Below, piece by piece: positions 16,841 through 30,162 of a DNA stretch of 34,606 nt. Every line of letters starts with the position of its first letter. Within the stretch, counting starts at the first letter, position 1. The notes beneath the pieces were generated by a model, which made no database searches, was not told the origin of the DNA, and saw nothing but the letters and a program-made list of their open reading frames with translations. The position numbers were made by a program, and so were the translations under genes. The stretch is from Methylorubrum zatmanii (lineage in GTDB: Bacteria; Pseudomonadota; Alphaproteobacteria; Rhizobiales; Beijerinckiaceae), in the NCBI RefSeq assembly GCF_014845115.1, contig NZ_NKUI01000118.1, positions 1 through 34,606 of the forward strand, written 5' to 3'.

Positions 16841-18907
16841 CTATTCCGCCGCTTCGAGGGCGCGGCCCCGAGCGAGGCCGGAGCACTCGGCCAGCACCCG
16901 CGAGGCGCGGGCGATCGGGTTGGTGAGGTAGAAATCGGCGACCGGGGAGGAGAAGGCGCTCTTCGCCGTGTCTCCCGGCAGGCCCGCGAGCGTCGCCAGG
17001 GCGGCGGCCGCGTCGGACGGCTCGACCTGCCCGACCGCGGCCAGATGCGGATAGTCCGCGTACAGCGCCTTCCGCAGGGCGGCGAGGGAATCGTAGGGCA
17101 GCCGCTTGCCGAGCACGTCGGACAGGGCGCGCAGGATCGCCCAATCCTCACGGGCATCGCCCGGCGGGAAGCTGGCGCGGTTGGCCATCTGCACCCGGCC
17201 TTCGAGATTGACGTAGGTCGCGCTCTTCTCAGTATAGGCCGCGCCCGGCAGGATCACGTCGGCCCGGCTCGCGCCGGCATCCCCGTGGGTGCCCTGGTAG
17301 ATCACGAAGGCGCCCGGCCCGATCACCCGCTCGTCGGCGCCGAGGTTGAACACCACGTCGAGGGCGCCCGGCTCCAGCATCTGCGAGAAGGTCAGCCCCC
17401 CCTCCCCCGGCACGAAGCCGAGATCGAGGGCACCGACGCGGGCTGCCGCCGTGTTGAGCACGCCGAAGCCGTTCCAGCCATCGGTGACGGCGCCGACATC
17501 CTGGGCCAAAGCCGCCGCGGCGGCGAGCGCGCCGAGTCCGCCCTCGCCGACGATCACCAGCGGGCGCTCCGCCGTCTTCAGCACGTCGAGGAAGCTGTGC
17601 TCCCCCTTGGCGATGGAGGCGAGCGTGTCGGTGCCGGCGCCGAGATAGGTGTAGGGGTAGGTCAGGTCCGGCTGCTCGTCGAGGATCAGGCCGATCGAGA
17701 CCGGGGCCATGCGCCAACGCTTGCGGATGCGCACGTTGAGCAGCGAGGCTTCCGTGCGCGGGTTGGCGCCGACGATCAGGATCGCGTCCGCCTGCTCGAT
17801 GCCGGGAATGGTCGCGCCGAGGGTGTAGGCGGCCCGGCCCCAGGCCGGATCGAGCGCCTCGCCGGTCTGGCGCGCATCGAGGTTCGTCACGCCGAGCGAG
17901 CCCATCAGGGCTTTGAGCGCAAAGATCTCCTCCACACCCGCGAGATCGCCGACGAGGGCGCCGACGCGCTTGGGATCGGTGCCCTTCAGCTTGGCGGCGA
18001 TGGCAGCGAACGCCTCGCCCCAGGAGGCCGGGCGCAGGCGGCCGTTCTCACGCAGGAACGGGCGGTCGAGGCGTTGCAGACGCAGGCCGTCGACGACGTG
18101 GCGGGTCTTGTCGGAGATCCACTCCTCGTTGATCTCCTCGCTGATGCGCGGCTCGATCTGCATCACCTCGCGGCCACGGGCATCGACCCGGATCGCCGAG
18201 CCGACCGCATCCATCACGTCGACGGATTCGGTCTTGTGCAGCTCCCACGGGCGCACATTGTAGCTCTGCGGCTTGTGGACCAGCGCGCCCACGGGGCAGA
18301 GGTCGGCGACGTTGCCCTGAAGCTCCGAGCCCATCGCCTGTTCGAGGTAGCTCGTGATCTCCATGTCCTCGCCGCGGCCGATGGCGCCGAGATCCGGCAC
18401 GCCGGCGACTTCCGCCAGGAAGCGGACGCAGCGGGTGCAATGGATGCAGCGGTTCATCGCGGTCCGCACCAGCGGGCCGATATACTTCTCCTCGACCGCC
18501 CGCTTGTTCTCCTGGTAGCGGGTCGAGTCGACGCCGTAGGCCATCGCCTGATCCTGCAGGTCGCAATGGCCGCCCTGGTCGCAGATCGGGCAATCGAGCG
18601 GGTGGTTGATGAGGAGGAACTCCATCACCCCCTCACGCGCCTTTTTCGTCGTGCCCGAGCGGGTGAGCACCTCCGGCGGCTCGCCGTTCGGCCCCGGCCG
18701 GCAATCCTTCACCGCGTAGGCGCAGGAGGCCACGGGCTTGGGCGCGCCCTTCAGCTCGACCAGGCACATCCGGCAATTGCCGGCGATCGACAGGCGCTCG
18801 TGGAAGCAGAAGCGCGGGATCTCCGCGCCCGCGACCTCGCAGGCCTGGAGCAGGGTGTAGTCGGCCGGGACATCGACCTCGGTGCCGTCGATGAGGATTT
18901 TGGTCAT
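16841..18907 (-). CDS. nuoG: NADH-quinone oxidoreductase subunit G
   Basis: Largest peripheral-arm subunit, holding three iron-sulfur clusters. In the 688-residue product the [2Fe-2S] ligands are C34, C45, C48 and C62; cluster N5 has H102, C106, C109 and C115 (HPLDCPICDQGGHC); cluster N4 has C154, C157, C160 and C204 (CIHCTRC and LCPVGAL). The rest is a molybdopterin-oxidoreductase-like domain without cofactor residues, as usual. The shorter mitochondrial-like form, without the extra N7 cluster of E. coli, is the rule in alphaproteobacteria. The spacing to nuoF is 33 bases. Confidence 0.97.
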   Translation of the reverse strand: MTKILIDGTEVDVPADYTLLQACEVAGAEIPRFCFHERLSIAGNCRMCLVELKGAPKPVASCAYAVKDCRPGPNGEPPEVLTRSGTTKKAREGVMEFLLINHPLDCPICDQGGHCDLQDQAMAYGVDSTRYQENKRAVEEKYIGPLVRTAMNRCIHCTRCVRFLAEVAGVPDLGAIGRGEDMEITSYLEQAMGSELQGNVADLCPVGALVHKPQSYNVRPWELHKTESVDVMDAVGSAIRVDARGREVMQIEPRISEEINEEWISDKTRHVVDGLRLQRLDRPFLRENGRLRPASWGEAFAAIAAKLKGTDPKRVGALVGDLAGVEEIFALKALMGSLGVTNLDARQTGEALDPAWGRAAYTLGATIPGIEQADAILIVGANPRTEASLLNVRIRKRWRMAPVSIGLILDEQPDLTYPYTYLGAGTDTLASIAKGEHSFLDVLKTAERPLVIVGEGGLGALAAAAALAQDVGAVTDGWNGFGVLNTAAARVGALDLGFVPGEGGLTFSQMLEPGALDVVFNLGADERVIGPGAFVIYQGTHGDAGASRADVILPGAAYTEKSATYVNLEGRVQMANRASFPPGDAREDWAILRALSDVLGKRLPYDSLAALRKALYADYPHLAAVGQVEPSDAAAALATLAGLPGDTAKSAFSSPVADFYLTNPIARASRVLAECSGLARGRALEAAE

Positions 18908-18940
18908 CGGGTCATCTCGAAGGTGAGCATCGGGCGGCCG

Positions 18941-20242
<1,302 letters not shown>

Positions 20243-20252
20243 GATGTGCTCC

Positions 20253-21491
20253 TCAACCTTTGCTGCCGGCGCGGTCGGCGGCTTGGCCGACCCAGTTCTC
20301 CCGGTCGACGCGGCCGGGGAAGGCGAGGTAGGCGCTCACCCAGGCCACCTCCTGCGGCGACCATGCGGCGATCTGATCGTAATGCCAGATCCCGAGATCG
20401 TTGAGGCGGCGCTGGTTGATCGGGCCGATACCCTTGATCTTGGTCAGGTCGTCGGGGCGGTCCTCGCGCGGGGCGTCGAGCCCCTTCGGCCGGGTCCCGG
20501 CGGCGTCGGCGCGGGCCTCCGGATTCTCGCCCTCGGGCACGTCATCCCCGGCACCGATGGTGGCCGGATGCTGCGGCGGCTCGGTGCGCAGCAGCTTGTC
20601 TTCCTCGACCGCCGGATCCTGGGCAGCGGGCGCCTTCGCGTCACGCGCCGCGGCCTGATCCTCCGACTTCACCGGCGTTTCGCCGGCGCTCGCGCGCTCG
20701 GCCGGCGCATCGGCCGCCTTCGATTCGTTGGCGCGTCCCGCCGACGGATGGGCCGGCTTGGTCTCGTCGGCGACACGGGCTTCGGTCGAGGCGGCCTCGT
20801 CCTTCTTCGTCCCTTCCTCGCCCTCGCCGGCGCCGTCGGTCTGCTCGAAGCGCTTGCGCCACCCACCGACGCGGGACCCGTCGAACAGGCTCGGATCCGT
20901 CAGGGTGTTGACGGCGTCCTTCGGCTCCGAGGATACACGGCCGATCTGCGAACCCACCTTCACGGGCCGGCCGGCGGCGAGATCGTCCATGAGCTTGTTC
21001 AGGCTCTCCGGCGTCAGATCCTCGTAGTAATCCTGATTGATCTGCACCATCGGCGCGTTGCAGCAGGCGCCGAGGCACTCGACTTCGAGCCAGGAGAAGT
21101 TGCCGTCCGCCGAGACGTGCCCCGAGGGGCCGAGGCGATCATGCAAAGCGGCCTTCAGCTCCTTCGCCCCACAGCAATCGCAGGGCACGGTGCCGCAGAC
21201 CTGAATCCAGAAGCGTCCGACCGGCTCCAGGGCGAACATCGTGTAGAAGGTCGCGACCTCCAGCACTCGGATATGCGGCATGCCGAGCTGGTCGGCGACC
21301 GCCTCGATCGCCTTTTGCGGCAGCCAGCCGCCATTCTGCTCCTGCGCCTTCCACAGCAGCGGAATCACGGCCGAGGCCTGCCGGCCCTCGGGATATTTCG
21401 CGATCTGGCCGCGGGCCCAGTCGGCGTTCTCGGGCGTGAACGCGAAGTCCTGGGGCTGCTCGGCGGCGGGGGCGAGTCTGCGGTTGGCCAT
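20253..21491 (-). CDS. nuoE: NADH-quinone oxidoreductase subunit E with C-terminal HhH extension
   Basis: The first 205 residues are the thioredoxin-like [2Fe-2S] subunit, cluster N1a, with ligands C99, C104, C139 and C143 (CGTVPC and ECLGAC). Then comes a disordered, Ala/Glu/Lys/Asp-rich linker (about 212-345), and a compact C-terminal domain (346-405) with [20 protein letters not shown], a helix-hairpin-helix motif, followed by [19 protein letters not shown]. At 412 residues it is more than twice the E. coli size (166). Such tails occur in other alphaproteobacterial NuoE proteins; what the tail binds is unknown to me. No frameshift is visible, so it is one continuous protein. Confidence 0.96.
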   Translation of the reverse strand: MANRRLAPAAEQPQDFAFTPENADWARGQIAKYPEGRQASAVIPLLWKAQEQNGGWLPQKAIEAVADQLGMPHIRVLEVATFYTMFALEPVGRFWIQVCGTVPCDCCGAKELKAALHDRLGPSGHVSADGNFSWLEVECLGACCNAPMVQINQDYYEDLTPESLNKLMDDLAAGRPVKVGSQIGRVSSEPKDAVNTLTDPSLFDGSRVGGWRKRFEQTDGAGEGEEGTKKDEAASTEARVADETKPAHPSAGRANESKAADAPAERASAGETPVKSEDQAAARDAKAPAAQDPAVEEDKLLRTEPPQHPATIGAGDDVPEGENPEARADAAGTRPKGLDAPREDRPDDLTKIKGIGPINQRRLNDLGIWHYDQIAAWSPQEVAWVSAYLAFPGRVDRENWVGQAADRAGSKG

Positions 21492-21509
21492 GACGTCCGA
21501 CGCGTCTCC

Positions 21510-22700
21510 TCAGCGGTCCACTTCGCCGAACACGATGTCGAGCGTGCCGAGCACGCAGGACACGTCGGCGAGCAGGTGGCCGCGGCACATCCAATCCATC
21601 GCCTGAAGGTGGGCGAAGCCCGGCGCGCGGATCTTGCAGCGGTAGGGTTTGTTGGTGCCGTCGGAGACGAGATAGACGCCGAATTCGCCCTTGGGCGCCT
21701 CGACGGCGGCGTAGACCTCGCCCTCGGGCACGTGGAAGCCCTCGGTGTAGAGCTTGAAGTGATGGATGAGCGCTTCCATCGAGCGCTTCATCTCCCGGCG
21801 CGGCGGCGGCGCGAACTTGCCGTCGATGGAGGCGATCGGCCCCTGACCGGCGGGCTCGCGCAGCTTGGCGCAGCACTGCTTCATGATGCGCACGCTCTGG
21901 CGCATCTCCTCCATGCGGATGACCTGGCGATCATAGGTGTCGCCGTTCTTCCCCACGGGGATGTCGAATTCCATCTCCTCGTAGGCCTCGTAGGGCTGCG
22001 ACTTGCGCAGATCCCACGGGATGCCGGAGCCGCGCACCATCACGCCGGAGAAGCCCCAGGCCATGGCCTCGTCCACCGAGACGATGCCGATATCGACGTT
22101 GCGCTGCTTGAAGATGCGGTTGGCCATGACGAGGTTGTCGAGGTCGTCGACCACCTGCAGGAACGGATCGCAGAACGCGTCGATGTCGTCGATCAGCGCG
22201 GGCGGCAGATCCTGATGGACGCCGCCGGGCCGGAAGTAATTGGCGTGGAGCCGAGCGCCCGAAGCGCGCTCGTAGAAGATCATCAGCTTCTCGCGCTCCT
22301 CGAAGCCCCACAGGGGCGGCGTCAGCGCGCCGACATCCATCGCCTGCGTGGTGACGTTGAGGAGGTGGGAGAGAAGCCGGCCGATCTCGCAGAACAGGGT
22401 GCGGATCAGCTGGGCGCGACGCGGCACCTCGATGCCCGCGAGCTTCTCGATCGCGAGGCAGAAGGCGTGCTCCTGGTTCATCGGCGCGACGTAGTCGAGC
22501 CGGTCGAAATAGGGCGTCGCCTGAAGGTAGGTCTTGTGCTCGATCAGCTTCTCGGTGCCCCGATGAAGCAGGCCGATATGCGGATCGACCCGCTCGACCA
22601 CCTCGCCGTCGAGTTCCAGCACGAGGCGCAGCACGCCGTGCGCCGCCGGGTGCTGCGGCCCGAAATTGATCGAGAAGTTGCGGATGTTGTGTTCGGTCAT
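21510..22700 (-). CDS. nuoD: NADH-quinone oxidoreductase subunit D
   Basis: 49-kDa-type subunit related to [NiFe] hydrogenase large subunits; together with NuoB and NuoH it forms the quinone site. The 396-residue product opens with [20 protein letters not shown], containing the conserved HPAAH loop, and includes [13 protein letters not shown] and the end [16 protein letters not shown]. It is separate from nuoC, unlike the E. coli fusion. It starts 11 bases after the nuoC stop with a GGCTGCGGCG-type weak ribosome site, consistent with coupling. Confidence 0.97.
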   Translation of the reverse strand: MTEHNIRNFSINFGPQHPAAHGVLRLVLELDGEVVERVDPHIGLLHRGTEKLIEHKTYLQATPYFDRLDYVAPMNQEHAFCLAIEKLAGIEVPRRAQLIRTLFCEIGRLLSHLLNVTTQAMDVGALTPPLWGFEEREKLMIFYERASGARLHANYFRPGGVHQDLPPALIDDIDAFCDPFLQVVDDLDNLVMANRIFKQRNVDIGIVSVDEAMAWGFSGVMVRGSGIPWDLRKSQPYEAYEEMEFDIPVGKNGDTYDRQVIRMEEMRQSVRIMKQCCAKLREPAGQGPIASIDGKFAPPPRREMKRSMEALIHHFKLYTEGFHVPEGEVYAAVEAPKGEFGVYLVSDGTNKPYRCKIRAPGFAHLQAMDWMCRGHLLADVSCVLGTLDIVFGEVDR

Positions 22701-22711
22701 CGCCGCAGCCC

Positions 22712-23371
22712 TCAGCTCGACTTCTTCTCGTCGCCCGGCAGCACGTAATCCGTGCCCTCCCAGGGCGAGAGGAAGTCGAAGTTCCGGAACTCCTGGGTCA
22801 GCTTGACCGGCTCGTAGACGACGCGCGCCTCGTCCTGGTCGTAGCGGACCTCGACGAAGCCGGTCAGCGGGAAGTCCTTGCGGAGCGGATGTCCCTCGAA
22901 GCCGTAATCGGTCAGCAACCGGCGCAGATCGGGATGGCCCGAGAACAGAATGCCGTAGAGGTCGTAGGTCTCGCGCTCGTACCAGTTCGCCGCGGGGAAG
23001 ACCGGGATCGCGGAGGGCACCGGCGTCGCCGCGTCCGTCTGAACCTTCACGCGGATGCGCATGTTATGGCGCAGGGAGAGCAGGTGGTAGACGACGTCGA
23101 AGCGGCGCGCCCGCTGCGGGTAATCGGCGCCGCAGATGTCGATGAAGCAGCGGAAGGCGCAGGCCGGCTCGTCGCGCAGATAGGTCAGGGCGTAGACGAT
23201 GTCGCTCCCCTGAACGACGACGGTCAGCTCGCCGAAGGCGATCGCCCATTCCGTCACCGCCGGGCCGAGCGCCCCGGCGATGCGCGCGCCCATGGCCCGC
23301 AGGGCGTCCTCGCCCTGGGGCGCCTCGACCGTGCGGCGCAGCGTGATGCCGTTGGTGGTGATGGCTTCCAT
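22712..23371 (-). CDS. nuoC: NADH-quinone oxidoreductase subunit C
   Basis: 30-kDa-type peripheral-arm subunit. The 219-residue product contains the family signature [20 protein letters not shown] and then [21 protein letters not shown] chose ATG 23371 ([13 protein letters not shown]); the open frame continues upstream only into nuoB. It lies 11 bases after nuoB and 11 before nuoD. Confidence 0.96.
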   Translation of the reverse strand: MEAITTNGITLRRTVEAPQGEDALRAMGARIAGALGPAVTEWAIAFGELTVVVQGSDIVYALTYLRDEPACAFRCFIDICGADYPQRARRFDVVYHLLSLRHNMRIRVKVQTDAATPVPSAIPVFPAANWYERETYDLYGILFSGHPDLRRLLTDYGFEGHPLRKDFPLTGFVEVRYDQDEARVVYEPVKLTQEFRNFDFLSPWEGTDYVLPGDEKKSS

Positions 23372-23382
23372 CGCCTGCCCCC

Positions 23383-23970
23383 TCACCGCTCGATCGTGCC
23401 GAGGCGGCGGATCTTCCGCTGCAGCAGCAGCACGCCGTAGAGCAGCGCCTCGGCGCTCGGCGGGCAGCCGGGCACATAGATGTCGACCGGCACCACGCGG
23501 TCGCAGCCGCGCACCACCGAATAGGAATAGTGATAGTAGCCGCCGCCATTGGCGCAGGAGCCCATGGAGATGACGTAGCGCGGCTCCGGCATCTGGTCGT
23601 AGACCTTGCGCAGCGCCGGGGCCATCTTGTTGGTCAGCGTGCCGGCGACGATCATCACGTCGGACTGGCGCGGCGACCCGCGCGGGGCGAAGCCGAATCG
23701 CTCGCAATCGTAGCGCGGCATCGACATCTGCATCATCTCGACCGCGCAGCAGGCGAGACCGAAGGTCATCCACATCAGCGAGCCGGTGCGGGCCCAGTTG
23801 ATGAGCTCGTCCGCGCTGGTGACGAGGAAGCCGCGGTCGGCCAGCTCGTCATTGATCGACAGGAAGGTCGGATCGTTCGCGCCGATCGGACGGCCCGTCG
23901 CGGGATCGATGATCCCTTTCGGAGCCGGCGCGATCTCGGGCGCGCGGGAGAGGGTCGGAGTCAGGGCCAT
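23383..23970 (-). CDS. nuoB: NADH-quinone oxidoreductase subunit B
   Basis: Holds the terminal iron-sulfur cluster N2 that reduces quinone. In the 195-residue product the ligands are the tandem C74 and C75 ([10 protein letters not shown]), C139 ([11 protein letters not shown]) and C169 ([12 protein letters not shown]). An N-terminal Pro/Ala-rich stretch of about 35 residues precedes the fold, as is common in Rhizobiales. The ATG at 23970 is 52 bases after the nuoA stop. Confidence 0.97.
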   Translation of the reverse strand: MALTPTLSRAPEIAPAPKGIIDPATGRPIGANDPTFLSINDELADRGFLVTSADELINWARTGSLMWMTFGLACCAVEMMQMSMPRYDCERFGFAPRGSPRQSDVMIVAGTLTNKMAPALRKVYDQMPEPRYVISMGSCANGGGYYHYSYSVVRGCDRVVPVDIYVPGCPPSAEALLYGVLLLQRKIRRLGTIER

Positions 23971-24022
23971 ATCTGCCTCTGAGCGAGAGCGGAAAGGAAG
24001 CGACGCGGAGCGATCCAGCGCC

Positions 24023-24388
24023 TCAATCCCATTCGAGGGCGCCCTTGCGCCATTCGTAGACGAAGCCGACGGTGAGAACCCCGAGGAAGACCATCATCGA
24101 CCAGAACCCGAACCAACCGAGTTCCCCGAAGGTGATCGCCCAGGGAAACAGGAAGGCCACCTCAAGGTCGAAGATGATGAACAGGATTGCCACGAGGTAG
24201 AAGCGCACATCGAACTTCATGCGCGCATCATCGAAAGCGTTGAAGCCGCACTCGTAGGCGGAGAGTTTCTCCGGATCGGGGCTCGAATAGGCCACGATGA
24301 AGGGGGCGATCAGCAGCGCCACCGCAATAAACAGCGACACCCCGATGAAGACGATGAGCGGCAGATAATCCGCCAGCAGGCCGGTCAT
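24023..24388 (-). CDS. nuoA: NADH-quinone oxidoreductase subunit A
   Basis: First gene of the complex I cluster. The 121-residue, three-helix membrane protein has the conserved loop [20 protein letters not shown] (45-64), which borders the quinone cavity, and [21 protein letters not shown] lies seven bases upstream of the ATG at 24388. The promoter for the whole cluster should lie in the leader to its right. Confidence 0.97.
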   Translation of the reverse strand: MTGLLADYLPLIVFIGVSLFIAVALLIAPFIVAYSSPDPEKLSAYECGFNAFDDARMKFDVRFYLVAILFIIFDLEVAFLFPWAITFGELGWFGFWSMMVFLGVLTVGFVYEWRKGALEWD

Positions 24389-25011
24389 ACCGCACCTCTC
24401 ATTTCAGTGTGCACGAGGACCGTAGAAGACGATCCTCGCGACGGCTTCCGGCGTGGAATTCCTCCAATGCCAGACTGAGCGCGGGCGAGGCTTAGACGAG
24501 CCCCCCCCGCGAAACAAGGGTAGTGGGCGTCGCACAATCATCTCATTCGCTGACAAATGCGCACTTTCGTGCATCCGGCCACAGGGTCGGATCGGCGCAG
24601 GCTCTTCCGCCGTCCCCAGCCGCCTTTCATCCATGCCGCGCAGGCGCGTGGGGGACGCAAGAAGCGCAGGGCTCCTCGTGCACCGCACCCAACGCTCTCG
24701 ACACCTCGAACGCTCGACCGCCGATGCGGCCGAAAAGACCGGCTCCGGATAGGTTCGCATCACCGTCCCGCGCCGCCATCGCAGCGCCAAGGCCTTCACG
24801 GCGCCGCGAACGACAAATTCGTGCCTCAAGAAAAGACTCATTACAATCATGTATTTAGGCCTCAGATTGCTCCTTCCGAGCCGGCTTTTCGCCCCCTCAT
24901 CGTCGCCCAACCGTCGCATTTCCTGCTTCCGCTGCTTGACAGCGGAGAGTGCTCCCCATAAACCCCGCTTCGTCGCCGGGACGGACACACCAACGGCCGG
25001 CGACACAGAGT
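24389..25011. other. nuo leader and tRNA-Asp upstream region; no gene seen
   Basis: I find no credible coding frame on either strand. Close to nuoA a six-base-pair hairpin, CGAGGA/TCCTCG (24414-24419 and 24433-24438), lies in the leader. A run of eight C (24501-24508) sits between a possible minus-strand TTGTTT and TCTAAG, a weak promoter candidate for nuo. The rest (about 24560-24930) has no feature I can name, apart from slightly AT-rich bases at 24815-24870. Confidence 0.4.
24936..24962 (+). promoter_or_regulatory. Probable tRNA-Asp promoter
   Basis: A perfect TTGACA (24936-24941) is followed by CATAAA (24957-24962), an AT-rich -10-like box at a 15-base spacing; ATAAAC one base on would give 16. 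Transcription would start near 24970, leaving about 40 bases of 5' leader for RNase P to remove. The second box is only a moderate match. Confidence 0.55.
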
Positions 25012-25088
25012 GCGGGCGTAGCTCAGTCGGTTAGAGTGCCGGCCTGTCACGCCGGAGGTCGCGGGTTCGAGCCCCGTCGCCCGCGCCA
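25012..25088 (+). tRNA. tRNA-Asp(GTC)
   Basis: A 77-base cloverleaf: acceptor stem GCGGGCG pairs with CGCCCGC (25078-25084), discriminator G, and CCA encoded at 25086-25088. The D arm begins AGCTCAGTCGGTTAGAG, the anticodon loop reads CTGTCAC with anticodon GTC, and the T arm carries GGTTCGAGCCC. All features fit tRNA-Asp. It is read toward the lipoprotein gene. Confidence 0.97.
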
Positions 25089-25116
25089 TGTCTCGATGAT
25101 CCTGAGGGCCGAGACA
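25089..25116 (+). terminator. Hairpin just after tRNA-Asp
   Basis: TGTCTCG (25089-25095) pairs with CGAGACA (25110-25116) with a 14-base loop, immediately after the tRNA CCA. No T-tract follows (CTCTCCTC), so it may be a weak terminator or a maturation aid. Confidence 0.35.
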
Positions 25117-25297
25117 CTCTCCTCAAAATCCCCATCGAAACATCCTCTGGCTCCGCTGCGGTGCAATCATCTCGGCTGCCCGCGTGGTCGATGCACCACA
25201 GTCTCGCTCCTCTCCAGCGGATGCAGGAGAACCGCCCCGGTTTTGCCGTATCGGCGCTGGAAGCGGAGGCTCCTTTCGTGGCCCCCGCTTCACTCCC

Positions 25298-25786
25298 ATG
25301 CCGAATCTGCGCTTTCCCGCCGTCGCGACCTTCGTCGCAGTGATGCTCGCCGGCTGCGGTGGATCCCCCATCCTCGACACGTCTCAACCGACCGTACCGG
25401 TGATCCTGGACGAGCAGGCCGCGGCGGCGGCCATCTCGCGCTACCGGGCACAGCACGGGCTGAGCCCGGTCGTGATCGATTCCCGCCTGATCAGCGCCGC
25501 CTCGCTTCAAGCCCAGGCGAATGCCGGGGCCGGCCGGCTCAGCCACGAGATCGCCGGCAGCTTCGACAGCCGCATGGCACGCGCCGGCTTCGGCAAACGC
25601 TACGCCTCCGAGAACCTGAGCGCCGGCTCCGAGACCTTCGATCAAGTCCTCGCCCGCTGGAAGGCGTCGCCGGAGCACAATCGCAATATGCTGATGCCGC
25701 AACTCCGGCGGATCGGCATCGCCCGCGTCGATGCCCCGGGGACCCGCTACAAGCGCTTCTGGGCCCTGGTGATGGCGGGCGAGTAA
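25298..25786 (+). CDS. CAP/SCP-domain lipoprotein
   Basis: A 162-residue secreted protein with a lipobox: MPNLRFPAVATFVAVMLAGC gives a lipidated Cys at position 20. A CAP (cysteine-rich secretory/antigen 5/PR-1) domain follows from about residue 36: ISRYRAQHGLSPV, LSHEIAGSF (H83), SENLSAG (E105) and HNRNMLMPQLRRIGIA (H127). The His/Glu set of the CAP cavity is thus present. Bacterial members are envelope proteins of mostly unknown role. I use ATG 25298 because it gives the signal peptide; an earlier in-frame ATG at 25184 would bury it. The gene stands alone between tRNA-Asp and a convergent pseudoazurin gene. Sorting to the outer membrane would need LolCD, encoded in this window. Confidence 0.88.
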   Translation: MPNLRFPAVATFVAVMLAGCGGSPILDTSQPTVPVILDEQAAAAAISRYRAQHGLSPVVIDSRLISAASLQAQANAGAGRLSHEIAGSFDSRMARAGFGKRYASENLSAGSETFDQVLARWKASPEHNRNMLMPQLRRIGIARVDAPGTRYKRFWALVMAGE

Positions 25787-25791
25787 AGCGA

Positions 25792-25819
25792 GCGGCCCGG
25801 CCCGCAAAGACCGGGCCGC
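25792..25819. terminator. Shared terminator-like hairpin of convergent genes
   Basis: GCGGCCCGG (25792-25800) and CCGGGCCGC (25811-25819) form a nine-base-pair GC stem with a ten-base loop, between the stops of the CAP lipoprotein (25786) and pseudoazurin (25829). It lacks a T-tract on either side. Confidence 0.6.
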
Positions 25820-25828
25820 CCAACCCCG

Positions 25829-26263
25829 CTACTGAACCTGGGCGAAGAGCGGATCGAAGCGCTTCTGCGCGAGCTTGTTCTGCTGGACGCTCTTGGCGGC
25901 TTCCAGATTGTCGCGCTTGTCGCCGACCACGACGAGGGCGACCATCCCCATCAGGTAATGCGGCGAACACTTGAAGCCGTAGACCCCCTCCTTGTCGAAC
26001 TTGACCACGGCCTCCTGCCCGACCGTCGTCTTCACGTATTCCGCACCCTCCGGCGCCATCCCCTTGATCGTCTCGACATTGTGCCCCTTGTCGGTGGGCA
26101 CGAACTTGATGCTGTCGCCGGGCTTCAGCTTCACGAAGGCCGGATCGAACACCATCATGCCGCCCGGTCCGCTGTTGAGCGTCTTGACCGTCACCTCGTC
26201 AGCAAGGGCAGGCACCGACACGGCGAGAGCGGCGGCGACGAGAAGAGCCCTGAAGATCGTCAT
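25829..26263 (-). CDS. Pseudoazurin (periplasmic type 1 copper protein)
   Basis: A small periplasmic electron carrier, a donor to nitrite reductase or other copper/heme enzymes in related bacteria. The 144-residue precursor has a Sec signal with probable cleavage after ALA-21 (VSVPALA/DEV). Copper ligands are H61 (DKGHNVET), C99, H102 and M107 in CSPHYLMGM; the 38-residue distance between the first His and the Cys matches pseudoazurins of known structure. The GHNVETIKGMAPEGAE block is also typical. GAGGAA five bases before ATG 26263 fixes the start; an in-frame ATG 30 bases upstream is rejected. Its electron partner is not in this window, so its pathway remains open. Confidence 0.93.
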   Translation of the reverse strand: MTIFRALLVAAALAVSVPALADEVTVKTLNSGPGGMMVFDPAFVKLKPGDSIKFVPTDKGHNVETIKGMAPEGAEYVKTTVGQEAVVKFDKEGVYGFKCSPHYLMGMVALVVVGDKRDNLEAAKSVQQNKLAQKRFDPLFAQVQ

Positions 26264-26305
26264 TCGTTTCCTCGGAATAATTCTTAAGACCATCGACGGG
26301 AATGC

Positions 26306-26344
26306 CGATATTCGCCAGATATCGACTCTTCAGCGAAGCATCAA
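26306..26344 (-). promoter_or_regulatory. Candidate pseudoazurin promoter with overlapping palindrome
   Basis: On the minus strand TTGATG (26344-26339) and TATCTG (26321-26316) are 17 bases apart, with a predicted start near 26309. A palindrome with arms CGATAT and ATATCG (26306-26311 and 26319-26324, seven-base spacer) covers the -10 box and start, as an operator would. It is not an FNR or NnrR consensus box. Box matches are only moderate. Confidence 0.4.
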
Positions 26345-26558
26345 ATCGAGATCTTCTTGTAAAATTGAATAGTTAAACTTCAAAACCGCCCGATGAATCA
26401 TCGTTCCTCGTGTCGGACGGCCCGGCCCTTTCAAACCCGGGCGGCAGCGTGTAAATGCGGGGCTTGACGATCATCCCAGCCGCTGCGCCCCCTCGGCGCC
26501 GCCCGAGACCGGCGGCGTGCGAGGGCGAGCGCGCGCGAACTCGCATGCAAGGCGCTCA

Positions 26559-30032
<3,474 letters not shown>

Positions 30033-30040
30033 ATAGATCC

Positions 30041-30089
30041 CATGACCGGAACTGCCCGACCGAAAGGATCCGGGCGGCGTCCGGTCATG
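30041..30089. repeat. Large hairpin after carB
   Basis: CATGACCGGA (30041-30050) is perfectly complementary to TCCGGTCATG (30080-30089). Inside, CTGCCCG (30052-30058) pairs with CGGGCGG (30071-30077), including one G-U pair. This gives about 17 pairs in total. It begins eight bases after the carB stop. The nearest T-run (four T at 30102-30105) is too distant for a classical terminator. Confidence 0.7.
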
Positions 30090-30108
30090 TGAACAGAGCC
30101 GTTTTCCC

Positions 30109-30141
30109 GGCCCGGAAGGAGTTCATCGCTCCGGCCGGGCC
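30109..30141 (+). promoter_or_regulatory. Second hairpin in the greA leader
   Basis: GGCCCGG (30109-30115) pairs with CCGGGCC (30135-30141) and, across a two-by-two internal loop, GGAG (30118-30121) with CTCC (30129-30132). It ends 21 bases before the greA start codon and is followed by TCTTCATT, a poor T-tract. It could be a weak terminator or attenuator in front of greA. Confidence 0.5.
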
Positions 30142-30162
30142 TCTTCATTGTGGCGCGAGACC

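Noticed and set aside
24404..25006. 200-codon minus-strand frame in the nuo leader
   Set aside because: Arg/Pro/Ser-rich text without motifs; it would occupy the tRNA promoter and the nuo leader.
26365..26383. FNR-type box before pseudoazurin
   Set aside because: TTGAA and TTCAA arms are nine bases apart; FNR boxes are TTGAT-N4-ATCAA, so spacing and bases are wrong.
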